Source: Desulfobulbaceae bacterium (GTDB lineage Bacteria > Desulfobacterota > Desulfobulbia > Desulfobulbales > Desulfocapsaceae). From it: a DNA stretch of 64,000 nt. The stretch spans positions 25,764-89,763 of the forward strand of contig QKIH01000025.1 in the NCBI GenBank assembly GCA_003249645.1, read 5' to 3'. This document shows positions 35,456 through 44,520 of the stretch, one piece after another (position 1 is the first letter of the stretch; every line of letters starts with the position of its first letter). Position numbers and translations under genes: made by a program. The notes beneath the pieces were generated by a model that worked only from the letters and a program-made list of their open reading frames with translations, did no database searches and was not told where the DNA came from.

Positions 35456-35719
35456 TTATTTGGCTTCAAGAAAAACTCTCGGCCCTTTTTCTGCCAGCAC
35501 ATTATATACCTCCAGAATTTTTCCCCGGATTGCAAGAAAATCCTCTTGGCTATGAATTGTGATAGTTCTCACCGGCTGTTCTTCATCTTTTTTTTCAATA
35601 ATTCCAAGACTATCAAAAAATGTAGCATCAGCTGGTGTGTATTGATGAATATTGAGTTTCAGCGCTGGTTTGTCTTCTATTTTTATTCTACTGGCTGTCA
35701 TATACAAAGCACCTTCCAT
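35456..35719 (-). CDS. Small hypothetical protein
   Basis: About 87 residues from the ATG at 35719 (MEGALYMTAS), or 96 from 35746. The C-terminal part (PVRTITIHSQEDFLAIRGKILEVYNVLAEKGPRVFLEAK) looks like a small alpha/beta domain. No motif or family recognised. GGAGG lies 13 bases before the chosen ATG, a long spacing, so the start is uncertain. Composition is that of a real protein, not of a shadow frame. Confidence 0.55.
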   Translation of the reverse strand: MEGALYMTASRIKIEDKPALKLNIHQYTPADATFFDSLGIIEKKDEEQPVRTITIHSQEDFLAIRGKILEVYNVLAEKGPRVFLEAK

Positions 35720-35959
35720 GATCGTCTCTGATCCTCCAAAAGTCATGTAAGCTTATAATAAAAAATAAATTCAATCAGAATAAAGAGTTGTAAAATAACT
35801 ATATAACATACATTCTGTGATACCTGCGAAAAACCTATGCAATACAAAGGAAAGAAGACCAGTTTTTCTGAAACAATGACCAGAGGAAAAGCTCGACAGC
35901 TGCCATTTTGTTTGTAAACTTCGCCTAACTGTAAACCAACCCATTACTGGAGGTCAAAG

Positions 35960-36265
35960 ATGCCTGAATTTTGTGATCCATTCTCTGTTCTAAAAAACGA
36001 CAGGAAACTAACAGACAAAGAACTTGTCCGTGCAATCCGTTTCATGGTGGCCGCTGAATATGAGGCTATTCAGCTGTATGAACAACTTGCAGAATCAACG
36101 GATAATGAGCTTGCCAAAACCGTTCTGCTTGACATTGCTGACGAAGAAAAAGAGCACGCCGGAGAATTCCTCCGCCTGCTTCGTGAACTTGCTCCTGAAG
36201 AAGAAAAATTTTACAAGGAAGGGGCTGAAGAAGTTGAAGAGATGATCGAAGAACTGAAGAAATAG
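35960..36265 (+). CDS. Ferritin-like diiron protein (rubrerythrin/encapsulated-ferritin-like)
   Basis: A 101-residue, two-helix ferritin-like subunit. Metal ligands are visible as Glu33 in AAEYEAIQLYEQLAE and Glu63-x-x-His66 in DEEKEHAGEFLRLL. The C-terminus (EEEKFYKEGAEEVEEMIEEL) closely resembles the small ferritins encoded with encapsulins and the ferritin domain fused to Pyrococcus encapsulin. Half-size proteins like this dimerise to form the full four-helix diiron site. No encapsulin shell gene is in the window. Likely iron/oxidant handling. GGAGG lies before the ATG and a strong terminator follows. Confidence 0.88.
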   Translation: MPEFCDPFSVLKNDRKLTDKELVRAIRFMVAAEYEAIQLYEQLAESTDNELAKTVLLDIADEEKEHAGEFLRLLRELAPEEEKFYKEGAEEVEEMIEELKK

Positions 36266-36280
36266 TTTCAATGCGACTGT

Positions 36281-36311
36281 AAACCGCCATGGGTTTTCTC
36301 CATGGCGGTTT
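36281..36311 (+). terminator. Rho-independent terminator of the ferritin-like gene
   Basis: A perfect 12-base stem AAACCGCCATGG/CCATGGCGGTTT with a 7-base loop, followed by a pyrimidine-rich run (CACATCCTTTTCTTTC). It lies 15 bases after the stop codon and may also act on the minus-strand antiporter gene ending at 36373. Confidence 0.88.
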
Positions 36312-36372
36312 CACATCCTTTTCTTTCTTCCATCAGCGGCTCCATTGATGCTGCCGCTTGCCGCAGGTCTTG

Positions 36373-37731
36373 CTAAAAAACATAATATCTCAGCCAGATA
36401 TACACAGCTGAAACAGAAACTGTGAGCAGCGTGGTCGGAACACCGTATTTCAGAAACCTCACAAAAGTTATCTTCTGTCCGGCTTTTTCCGCCATACCAA
36501 CAACAATAACATTAGCCGATGCGCCAATGGGGGAACCATTGCCGCCAAGGCAGGCGCCAAGTGCCAGAGACCACCAGATAGGCATCATTTCCGGATGCTG
36601 CAGCAGCTCAACCCCGCTTGCCGCAGGCCACAGTTCCTTAGCCATATCAACAACCAGCGGGTTCATGGTCGCCACATACGGGATGTTGTCAACCACTGCA
36701 GACGCAACAGCTGAAAACCAGAGCATCAACATGGATGTCGAGAACAGATTCCCCTGAGTGAGGCTGAGCACTTTAGCGGAAAGAATATCGATGAAACCAA
36801 CCTTCACCAGGCCGCCGACCATAACGAACAGTCCGATAAAAAAGAAGATCACCGACCACTCGACATCAGCCAGAACAGAATGCGGATTCTTACTACCGGA
36901 AAGAACCAGCAACACAGCCGCACCAAACAGAGCGACTGTCGCAGGCTCATAGTTAAGATAGCCGTGGAGGACAAAACCGACCAGAACAACCCCCAATACC
37001 ACCAGTGATTTTGTCAACATCACCGGATCCTTTATTGCCTCTTTTTCATCCATGGCAAGGATGCGCTGCTTCAAGCTTTCCTCTGTCTTCAGCCGCTTTC
37101 GAAAAATCGTGCTGATCAGGATAAGAAAAACCACCATCATAATGATAACAGCCGGGGTCAGGTGGATGATGAAATCCATGAAGTTGAATTTTGCCTTGGA
37201 GGCGATCATGATATTAGGCGGATCGCCGATGAGTGTCGCCGTACCGCCGATATTGGAACTCAGCGCTTCAATGATAAGAAACGGTATTGCATCAACCTCA
37301 AGAGCATCGGCAATGAGCATGGTCACCGGAGCCAGCAATAAAACGGTGGTGACGTTATCGAGCAGTGCTGACAGCACCGCTGTTATAATCGAAAAAATAA
37401 TCAGGATTCTTACCGGTTCTCCCCTTCCCATTTTAGCACTTCGTACCGCTACGTACTCGAACACACCGGTCGGTCTCATCAGGTTGATGATGACCATCAT
37501 CCCGATCAGCAGAAAAATAACATTCCAGTCAACCCCGAACTCCTCAAGGTGAAAGGCCTCATGCTGATCGACAACCTTGAGGATCAGCATGAGTGCCGCT
37601 CCGCAGAGAGCAACCACGGTTTTATGAATCTTTTCTGAAATGATGAGAGCCAGAGCAGTGAAAAAAACTGCCAGGGCAGCCCAAAAAACCCATCCCGCCT
37701 GGGTATGCTGTACAATTGTCGCCGCTTCCAT
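36373..37731 (-). CDS. NhaD/ArsB-superfamily ion transporter (probable Na+/H+ antiporter)
   Basis: A 452-residue membrane protein of the IT superfamily. Twin re-entrant signatures are visible: SALLDNVTTVLLLAPVTMLIA with SSNIGGTATLIGDPPNIMIAS in the first half, and SAVVDNIPYVATMNPLVV with LGACLGGNGSPIGASANVIVVG in the second. This pattern is shared by NhaD antiporters and the P-protein group; ArsB is a more distant relative. Substrate Na+ is likely but not certain. The ATG overlaps the stop of the upstream CBS gene (TGATG), with GGAGGAG just ahead, so translation is coupled. Confidence 0.87.
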   Translation of the reverse strand: MEAATIVQHTQAGWVFWAALAVFFTALALIISEKIHKTVVALCGAALMLILKVVDQHEAFHLEEFGVDWNVIFLLIGMMVIINLMRPTGVFEYVAVRSAKMGRGEPVRILIIFSIITAVLSALLDNVTTVLLLAPVTMLIADALEVDAIPFLIIEALSSNIGGTATLIGDPPNIMIASKAKFNFMDFIIHLTPAVIIMMVVFLILISTIFRKRLKTEESLKQRILAMDEKEAIKDPVMLTKSLVVLGVVLVGFVLHGYLNYEPATVALFGAAVLLVLSGSKNPHSVLADVEWSVIFFFIGLFVMVGGLVKVGFIDILSAKVLSLTQGNLFSTSMLMLWFSAVASAVVDNIPYVATMNPLVVDMAKELWPAASGVELLQHPEMMPIWWSLALGACLGGNGSPIGASANVIVVGMAEKAGQKITFVRFLKYGVPTTLLTVSVSAVYIWLRYYVF

Positions 37732-38204
37732 CACTCCTCCTCCTCACCGCAGATATAATTAGTTATGGCAAGGTAGACGTCACGGATATGAACAATTCCC
37801 TGAACTTTGCCATCCTCATCAACAACGGGCAGCCTCTGGAGTTGTTTTGCTATCATCAGGTCCGCACATTCAATGACAAGGTGATCCGGCTTGATGGTAA
37901 TGATACTCTTAGACATTATATCAGCGACCTTCAGTTCACGAACCTTCTTGGCTCTGCTCTGCAACAGGCCATCCCAACTGAAGCTACCGAGATTATTTAA
38001 TAAATACGAAGGAACAACAGCTCTTATAATGTCTTTTATTGAAACTATACCTACAAGTTTTTCGCCATTCTCCAATACCACCATCCCGTGGACTGAAAAC
38101 TCAAGCCACTTTGTTTCCCGCATTGTTTTGATAGCTTCGTAAAGCGTCTGGTTGGGTTGCAGCCAATTATTCGTGACCGGCTCCATTATCTCTGTGACCT
38201 GCAT
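37731..38204 (-). CDS. CBS-domain pair protein
   Basis: A 157-residue protein made of two CBS domains, about 5-70 (MEPVTNNWLQPNQTLYEAIKTM) and 88-150 (ADIMSKSIITIKPDHLVIEC...LPVVDEDGKVQGIVHIRDVY). Such pairs bind adenosyl nucleotides and gate the activity of attached or partner proteins. Its stop overlaps the transporter start, so it is probably a cytoplasmic regulator of the antiporter (inference). AAGGAG lies five bases before the ATG. The C-terminus is four glutamates. Confidence 0.9.
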   Translation of the reverse strand: MQVTEIMEPVTNNWLQPNQTLYEAIKTMRETKWLEFSVHGMVVLENGEKLVGIVSIKDIIRAVVPSYLLNNLGSFSWDGLLQSRAKKVRELKVADIMSKSIITIKPDHLVIECADLMIAKQLQRLPVVDEDGKVQGIVHIRDVYLAITNYICGEEEE

Positions 38205-38380
38205 GTTCGCTCCTTCTTAAAATGGATATATGTTAGTCCCCTAAAATAGTTTTCAACTCACTGATAATGCTATGATGCCACATAATACCACCAGAGACCA
38301 TTACCGAAAATTACCATCCTGTAATGGTTTTGTTTCAACTAATTTTCTTCCCTACAGGCCACCCTATATCAGGCAGACAC

Positions 38381-38415
38381 AAAAAAGCCCCGCACTGAAT
38401 CAACAGTCGGGGCTG
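38381..38415 (-). terminator. Rho-independent terminator of the lipoprotein gene
   Basis: Stem AGCCCCG-xx-CTG / CAG-x-CGGGGCT with loop AATCAA; read on the minus strand it ends in TTTTTT. It lies 25 bases beyond the stop of the lipoprotein gene at 38440. Confidence 0.88.
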
Positions 38416-38439
38416 TAACAGGCTTATTCAGAGCCGGCC

Positions 38440-39069
38440 TTAATGCATATGGCCTTCAGGGCCGGGGAATCGTGGTACACTCCCCGGCCGCATCCCAGAA
38501 TGCCCGTCAAACCACATCCATGATCCACCAATCCAGATGTAATGGGGGTAAGGCGTAATAATTACCGGATCAGCCTGATACACCTGGGATACAGTACGGC
38601 CGGAGTCTGCAGAACCATCCGCTGTATAGGGTGTATTTATCAGATAATCGATGATCTTTTCACTGACGCCGCTTTTTTTCAGATCGATGATATCATTTGA
38701 TGTAAGGTAATAAACCGTTCCCGAGGCGTGTATCTGACTGATAATCACATCATCACTGATACCTGCGGCAACAAGCTCCTTCAATTCATCCAGGAACAGA
38801 GGTGCAGACTGGACCTCCTGCTCGTAATTTTCCGTCTCCTTTTTCTGTTCCATTCCTTCACCGACAATTCCGCCTGTCACCGCACCAACGGCAGCCCCGA
38901 CAATTGCACCTTCCGGTGAATGACTGACTGCACCGCCCATTACTGATCCGGCTGCAGCTCCTGCCAGTACACCTGAACTGGCGTAATCAACCTCTCCCTG
39001 CCGATTCATGCACCCGGATACCGACACACCGACAAACAAAATCACTGCTATATAGCTGTATTTTTTCAT
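38440..39069 (-). CDS. Lipoprotein with glycine-zipper and C-terminal YXWXG-like segment
   Basis: A 209-residue protein with a good lipobox (VSVSGC, Cys20). Residues about 32-72 are a Gly/Ala-rich zipper (VLAGAAAGSVMGGAVSH, AIVGAAVGAVTGGIVGEG). A soluble segment (about 90-150) contains LKELVAAGISDDVIISQIHASGTVYYLTSNDIIDLKKSGVSEKIIDYLI, two short helical repeats of the kind that pack as a small alpha domain (quoted here in part only as DDVIISQI and SEKIIDYL). The C-terminus PHYIWIGGSWMWFDG is aromatic. Family function unknown. GAGG lies before the ATG. Probably outer-membrane associated. Confidence 0.82.
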   Translation of the reverse strand: MKKYSYIAVILFVGVSVSGCMNRQGEVDYASSGVLAGAAAGSVMGGAVSHSPEGAIVGAAVGAVTGGIVGEGMEQKKETENYEQEVQSAPLFLDELKELVAAGISDDVIISQIHASGTVYYLTSNDIIDLKKSGVSEKIIDYLINTPYTADGSADSGRTVSQVYQADPVIITPYPHYIWIGGSWMWFDGHSGMRPGSVPRFPGPEGHMH

Positions 39070-39409
39070 AACCTTATCCTCTTTCTTATTTTTCTACCAA
39101 ACTGCCTATAGGATAAGGGTGCATACAGTGTACCGTAACTATTGGAGTTAACACAACTTAACATCCATCTTCATGCCGTTTTGCAAGAGTCTGTTATTGC
39201 ATTCAATTCACGCAAGCAATGATTTTGCAGGCTCTCAAATATCTGCCCATCATCAATCCGGCCTGGATAAAATTTATCCTGCCGCCATATGGCACCGGGT
39301 ATTTTTTACCCAGAAAAGCAGAACAAGAGCTTGCCTCTGACAGGAAAACAGGACTGAAAACATGCAGCTTCTGAACAAATGCTTATCAAGTAAATTACTG
39401 GAGGCAACA
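39070..39409. other. Divergent intergenic region of about 340 bases
   Basis: Separates the minus-strand lipoprotein from the plus-strand LapG-like gene and must hold both promoters. No RNA gene, repeat or operator is evident. A possible in-frame start for the protease at 39362 is not used because GGAGG supports 39410. Confidence 0.35.
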
Positions 39410-40090
39410 ATGATCAACGATATTCAACCACTCAGAGCAAAAAGCATCTTCGATATCCTGCTGCCGACGATTGCACTGCTGTTTGTCATGCTGTTCATGA
39501 ACAGTTGTGGAATGAAGAAACCGCCGATAACGACCGTTCCGCCGGAAAGGACAGTCCCGCTCGCATTGCAAAGCTGGCATCAACTGATAATCGACACTCA
39601 AAATGCAACAGATGCCATCAAACTGCTGTCAGTAAATGCTTATTTCAACAAATTCCAATACGTGGATGACATAGATTTGTGGGGGATGGAAGATTACTGG
39701 GCAACCCCCATCGAGATGATTGAAAAAGGGGCCGGAGACTGTGAAGATTTTGCCATTGCCAAATATTTCACGCTCAGGCTGATGGGGGTTGAAGAAGAAA
39801 AGCTGCGAATCACCTATGTGATCGCGCTGAATCGCAAAAACATGCCCCACATGGTGCTTGAATACTACAGATCACCCTTCTCTCCGGCACTTGTTCTCGA
39901 CAGCCTCGAGAAAACAATTGTACCCAACACACAAAGAACGGATCTGCTACCGGCCTACAGCTTCAATGCAGACAATCTTTGGCTGGCCGACAAGACCAGG
40001 TCGGAAAAAATACGAAGCGCGGCAGGTTTGAGCTTGTGGCAGGAGGTTCTTCACAGATATCACCTGGAACTTGCCAACCTGCCTTTTTAA
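39410..40090 (+). CDS. LapG-like periplasmic transglutaminase-type cysteine protease (BTLCP)
   Basis: A 227-residue protein. The N-terminus (about 16-33) is hydrophobic and ends MNSCG, a possible lipobox with Cys33. The BTLCP catalytic triad is visible: Cys111 in GAGDCEDFAIAKYF, His147 in MPHMVLEY and Asp164 in LVLDSLE. LapG cleaves large adhesins near their N-terminus and is held off by the c-di-GMP receptor LapD. No lapD or adhesin gene is adjacent; a diguanylate cyclase lies at 59360-61306 but far away. GGAGG lies five bases before the ATG. A lipid anchor would be unusual for LapG, which is normally soluble. Confidence 0.85.
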   Translation: MINDIQPLRAKSIFDILLPTIALLFVMLFMNSCGMKKPPITTVPPERTVPLALQSWHQLIIDTQNATDAIKLLSVNAYFNKFQYVDDIDLWGMEDYWATPIEMIEKGAGDCEDFAIAKYFTLRLMGVEEEKLRITYVIALNRKNMPHMVLEYYRSPFSPALVLDSLEKTIVPNTQRTDLLPAYSFNADNLWLADKTRSEKIRSAAGLSLWQEVLHRYHLELANLPF

Positions 40091-40095
40091 GGAGA

Positions 40096-42105
40096 CTATC
40101 CGGCCAGCCCGCTATGATTCTGTTCTGGAAACAGACATTTATCAGAGAGCGGATTAAGATAGCAGTGTAGTTTCTGTCTCGCTTCAACCGAGCCGATTAT
40201 TGCGATAAGGTCGTTTTCATTCATCCTGAAACTTGCAGGCGGATTAACGACAAGTTCACCCTTTGCAATCACCCCCACAACCGATACTCCCGTCAGATTT
40301 CTGATATCAGACTCCATAAGGGTCATACCGACAAGCGGATTATCCTTCATCAGCTCTACCCACTGCAGATCGAACTGCTGTTCTGCGGCCCGCATCTGTC
40401 CAAGCGTCTTATAATTTGTGTCGCTGGCAATTTCTTTTGCAAGAAACTCCTGACGCAATCGCTCAGTCTGGTCCTGAATTTCGGGGATCGGCAGACGATG
40501 GAAAAGCAGAACCTGACGGGTCATTTCAAGCCCGGCTTCGAACTCGGGATAGACAATATTCTTGACATCCAGTTCTTTGAAGACCTTGAAAAAGTCAGGA
40601 TCTGAGATCCGGGCAATAACCTTGAGTTCCGGATGCATTTTCCTGGCATGGATAACGATTGACTGCGCTACCACAATACCAGGCATGGTAACGACCAGAA
40701 GATTTGCTCTCTCGATGGCCAGTGCCTCTAAAACAGTCTCCTGACCGGCGTCGCCGTAAACACAGGGTACACCTGCTATCTGGGCATCTTCCATACGGTG
40801 CTGATCCAGTTCAACCACGACAAAAGAGAGACCGAGGTTTTTTAATACCCTGCTGATCTGGGAACCGATACGACCATAACCGGCAATTATTATATGGTTA
40901 CGAAATTCATCATCGGGAAAGTTCAGTGTCTGAATCGGCTCATGCTTGATCCATTTCTTCTGCAGCGCATAAATTCTCGAAGTCTGTATCGAGACAAAAG
41001 GCGTGAGAATCATGGTAACCACTGCCGTGGTTAAAAAGAGATTAAAGAAGGTATCGCCAATGGAACCGGTTGAAACACCTATTCTGGCAAGTACGAAAGA
41101 AAATTCACCGACCTGAAACAATCCGAGCCCGACCGCAATAGGAATAACATTACGATAACGGAACGCCCAGGCAATACCGGAAAAGATTAAGCCTTTGCCA
41201 AAACCAACCAGAACCACCAGCATCAGGACAGTACCGATGTTGTCGAGTAAAAAACGAGGATCGAGCAGCATCCCGACCGAGGCAAAGAAGAGCAGACCGA
41301 AAAGATCGCGCAAAGGGATGATGTCACTGAGCGCCTGATGACCGTAATCCGATTCACTCAGCACCATACCGGCGACAAATGCGCCAAAGGCAAATGACAG
41401 CCCGACCATATAGGTAACATAGCCTACGCCCAGGCCAATGGCTGTGATAGCCAGCAGAAACAGCTCCCGACTGCCCAGCCGCGCTATAATTTTCAACAGA
41501 TAGGGTAACAGGCGGGTGCCGAGAAAAAACATGGCAGCCAGAAAGACAACCGCCTTCACCCCGGCCATCCAGAGAATATTCATGCCGGCTGCGGGGTCAT
41601 TCATTTGCGGCAGAATTATCATCAAGGGAACAACCGCCAAATCCTGCACGATCAGCATGCCGATCATCACTTTGCTTGAAAGCGTTCCCAGCCAGCCCTG
41701 ATTCATCAGTGTTTTCAGAATCACCATGGTCGATGACAACGAGATGATAGAACCAAACCAGAGGGAAGTTTTCCAGTCCCAGCCAAGCAGAGTTCCGACG
41801 GCCATACCGTAGGCAATGGTGAGCAGCATCTGCAGCGGCGTACCAATAAGGGCCACCTTTTTCACCGGTTTAAGATCCTTCAGCGAAAACTCGAGCCCTA
41901 AAGCAAAGAGTAGCAGCGCTACTCCGATTTCTGCCAGCAGTTCTATATCGTGGGCGTCCGTAATGGTAAAACCGCCGGTATGAGGGCCGAGTATAATCCC
42001 GGCCGCAATATATCCAAGAATAAGCGGCTGATGCAGCCTCTGCATGATAAGGCCGCAGAAAAATGCCGTCACAACAAGAATGATGATATCTGTAGCAATT
42101 CCCAT
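40096..42105 (-). CDS. KefB/KefC-type cation:proton antiporter (CPA2) with TrkA domains
   Basis: About 669 residues. Twelve or so membrane helices (1-385) with [31 protein letters not shown] and [19 protein letters not shown]; a RCK/TrkA-N domain (about 405-525) with NAD-binding [17 protein letters not shown]...VVVELD; and a TrkA-C domain (about 575-660). It exchanges K+ or Na+ for H+ under nucleotide control. The ATG at 42105 is preferred to an in-frame TTG at 42114. The glutathione-binding detail of true KefC is not recognisable. It ends five bases from the convergent LapG-like stop. Confidence 0.9.
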   Translation of the reverse strand: MGIATDIIILVVTAFFCGLIMQRLHQPLILGYIAAGIILGPHTGGFTITDAHDIELLAEIGVALLLFALGLEFSLKDLKPVKKVALIGTPLQMLLTIAYGMAVGTLLGWDWKTSLWFGSIISLSSTMVILKTLMNQGWLGTLSSKVMIGMLIVQDLAVVPLMIILPQMNDPAAGMNILWMAGVKAVVFLAAMFFLGTRLLPYLLKIIARLGSRELFLLAITAIGLGVGYVTYMVGLSFAFGAFVAGMVLSESDYGHQALSDIIPLRDLFGLLFFASVGMLLDPRFLLDNIGTVLMLVVLVGFGKGLIFSGIAWAFRYRNVIPIAVGLGLFQVGEFSFVLARIGVSTGSIGDTFFNLFLTTAVVTMILTPFVSIQTSRIYALQKKWIKHEPIQTLNFPDDEFRNHIIIAGYGRIGSQISRVLKNLGLSFVVVELDQHRMEDAQIAGVPCVYGDAGQETVLEALAIERANLLVVTMPGIVVAQSIVIHARKMHPELKVIARISDPDFFKVFKELDVKNIVYPEFEAGLEMTRQVLLFHRLPIPEIQDQTERLRQEFLAKEIASDTNYKTLGQMRAAEQQFDLQWVELMKDNPLVGMTLMESDIRNLTGVSVVGVIAKGELVVNPPASFRMNENDLIAIIGSVEARQKLHCYLNPLSDKCLFPEQNHSGLAG

Positions 42106-42272
42106 ATGATCCAACGAGTTTTAATTTATCTATTTTTTATATTGTATAACTGAGGCTTTAATACAACAATCGCCTGTGATTCTACTCTGCCGGTTATGAT
42201 TTTGCCACATCATGTTTGCAAGTATAGCAAGACGGGAATGGTCATACAGAATAGCCCCCTCCATCGACAGGT

Positions 42273-43517
42273 TCAGTGGCTGCGAGGAAGAAGCTCCTTC
42301 ACTAGATTGGGTGGAATGAACGATGTTCCATAGAGTTGCCCTCTATTCCTGCAGGAAGCATTAAACGCCGTCACCCAGGGATTTGAGGAAGAATTCAACC
42401 AATAATAGGAGGTTTCCTGCTCCGGGATTGGCAAAGTCCTGCACAGCGCACACAGCTGCTTATATTGATCAGCTGCAAAAACTTTCTTATCAGCCACACT
42501 GCAGTCTGCAGAACTTCCCAGGATTTCCTTCAGCTTTTCAAATTCATATTTTTCCATAACAGGTGGTGCATACAACAATTCACCGTCACGTTGAAAAGCG
42601 ATAAAATTATCCCGCTTAAAGGTATAGTCGAAAACACCATCTTCGTTTACATCCAGCAAGGCGTAGAACACATCGGTTGGATGCGGACACTCGCGCAGGG
42701 TGAATACAGCCTTACTTCTGCCGCTGCTCAAGATAGAATCGGGATAGTCGGTTAAAGGCTTCTCATTTCCATCAGCGCCGCTGAATACCTTCGCGCCAAG
42801 AGATAAACTGAGCAGATTTACATTCCGGCTCTCACCATCATAGGGGGTATCGACATTGCCGTAAGGCAGCAGAACGGGAACAGAATAACGTTGCAACGCC
42901 TCGATAAAATTCAATTTAATCGAATCGTTCATCAATTTGGACGGATTTGCCTTCAGGTTGTCCAGCCAGTCCACCGATGGATAGCCGTTCAGCGCCAACC
43001 CCTTGACTCGTTCCAGCAACGACTTTCTAAAGCGCAGGATATTGCGCGAGGCAATGGGCTCCGGGGTTTCAATAAAGGTATTCAGCTGGCCGTAGCTGTA
43101 ATTTGAACCGGGAATAGAACTGACAACAGCGTCAGCACACTCTCCGTTTTCCAGATAAGCCAGCACGAGCGCCAGCCCCTTCGTCAGGCCTGTATCAATA
43201 ATTTCTAGATCTATATCATCACGGCCGGAAACAATAATCCGCCGTAAAAGCTCTCCGTGACTGGTTCTTATTTCTGGAATGAGCGGGACATTCTGTTCAA
43301 AATTATCAATGAGATAGATTTTATATCTGTCTGTGAAATGGCATCTTTTGTCCGGGAACTTCCGTGCATCATTGTAGCTTTTAATTTCTGCAAGAATTCG
43401 TCGTTCTACCGGTTCCAGTCTTCGTTCAGAACCTCCGGCTTCCTGTGCGGGGAACAAGAAAATGATCAACAGAAAAAAGATATTCTGCACTAAATATGCT
43501 TTTGCTAGACAGCCCAT
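42273..43517 (-). CDS. Exported protein with cryptic subtilase-like (S8) motifs
   Basis: A 414-residue protein with a signal peptide (about 1-28, FFLLIIFLFPAQEAGG). Annotation as hypothetical would be usual, but the motifs line up in order with the S8 peptidase triad: Asp71 in YLIDNFEQN, His87 in TSHGELLRRII, an oxyanion-type Asn221 in VPVLLPYGN and Ser399 in LYGTSFIPPNLVKELL (compare GTSMAAPHVAG of subtilases). The Asp-His distance is only 16 residues and the sequence between is divergent, so it may be a compact or inactive member. Many cysteines (about eight) lie in the second half. It stands alone. Confidence is high for the gene, moderate for the fold. Confidence 0.7.
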   Translation of the reverse strand: MGCLAKAYLVQNIFFLLIIFLFPAQEAGGSERRLEPVERRILAEIKSYNDARKFPDKRCHFTDRYKIYLIDNFEQNVPLIPEIRTSHGELLRRIIVSGRDDIDLEIIDTGLTKGLALVLAYLENGECADAVVSSIPGSNYSYGQLNTFIETPEPIASRNILRFRKSLLERVKGLALNGYPSVDWLDNLKANPSKLMNDSIKLNFIEALQRYSVPVLLPYGNVDTPYDGESRNVNLLSLSLGAKVFSGADGNEKPLTDYPDSILSSGRSKAVFTLRECPHPTDVFYALLDVNEDGVFDYTFKRDNFIAFQRDGELLYAPPVMEKYEFEKLKEILGSSADCSVADKKVFAADQYKQLCALCRTLPIPEQETSYYWLNSSSNPWVTAFNASCRNRGQLYGTSFIPPNLVKELLPRSH

Positions 43518-43691
43518 CTATTCCATCTTCAGTAGATCAACATCTTCAATTTAACCAAAACGCCGCTTCATCATAACGTAGCAGTAAAACGACAGTCACA
43601 ACAAAACAACTGGAGTCACCGATACACACGTATCCTGCAGGGAATTACTTCTGATGAAGAAAATCGTTAAAGAATAACGCTACAGCATGGC

Positions 43692-43973
43692 TCATCCACC
43701 ACCATCTTTCTTTTCTGCCTGAGGCTGCAGACCGTCTTGTCTCAGGGTTAGTTCCTGCATGGCCTTTTCCCATTCACCGGGCTTGAGCTGGTGCTCCTCT
43801 ATTATCTCGAAAAACTCGCCGGACCCTAGGGCTAGATCCTGGGACAGAGGGTGGTTTTTCTGTAATAATTTTACGGCCAGATTGGCTTCCTTCAAGCCCT
43901 CGGCGGTCAGCCAGGTAATAAGATGGTGTTCAGCATTTCTGCAAAACTTATATAACAGGTAGCGTTTACTCAT
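43692..43973 (-). CDS. Small hypothetical protein
   Basis: About 93 residues from the ATG at 43973 (MSKRYLLYKF), with GAGGA about nine bases upstream; a GTG at 43994 is an alternative. The protein is helical and charged, ending in a Glu/Lys/Gly-rich tail (AEKKDGGG). No family recognised, no signal peptide. Composition supports a real gene. Confidence 0.6.
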   Translation of the reverse strand: MSKRYLLYKFCRNAEHHLITWLTAEGLKEANLAVKLLQKNHPLSQDLALGSGEFFEIIEEHQLKPGEWEKAMQELTLRQDGLQPQAEKKDGGG

Positions 43974-44520
43974 ATCGACCAGTCCTCGCAACACCTTCAG
44001 GCATCAAAAGTTCGTCAAAAGCCAATATTACAGACCCGACAGCCTTCAGCTCGACATTACTGTATGCGACAATTCAGAAGAGCTTATAAAAATGTTAGCG
44101 GGTATCTTTATTGAGAGCAAGATATTTTGCTGCAATTGCTGAGCAGTTTCCAAGGCAAAACATCCCTGCCTGCCAACAGGAGCTATCAGGGCTCTAAACT
44201 GTTCTACATCCCTACCAGGATAGCAAATTATTGCAGTATTTCATAACAGAGATGCCTGATCTGCACACAACATCTGCGAATAAAAGCAAAAAAGCCTTTA
44301 AACCTTAGTGTGCAGCAGATATCATCCGTAATCATCCGAGAATAAAAAGAAATTCTGTCTGTACGATGTCAGGCCGATTAAAGAGCTGATCTATTAACAG
44401 GTTTGAGTCCAGAAGGCATCATCTTTTGAAAAAAATCTTTTATTCCAGCTCGTAAAATGCTAGGATTTTAGAACAATATGTTCTCGCCCCCTTGAAGCAG
44501 GTGTATTATCGGAGATCACA
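43974..44520. other. Non-coding region upstream of cyoA (547 bases)
   Basis: No gene is apparent. It must contain the cyo promoter. A small inverted repeat GAACA-ATA-TGTTC sits at 44471-44483, 38 bases before cyoA, in a suitable place for an operator. GGAG lies six bases before the cyoA ATG. Nothing else stands out. Confidence 0.45.
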
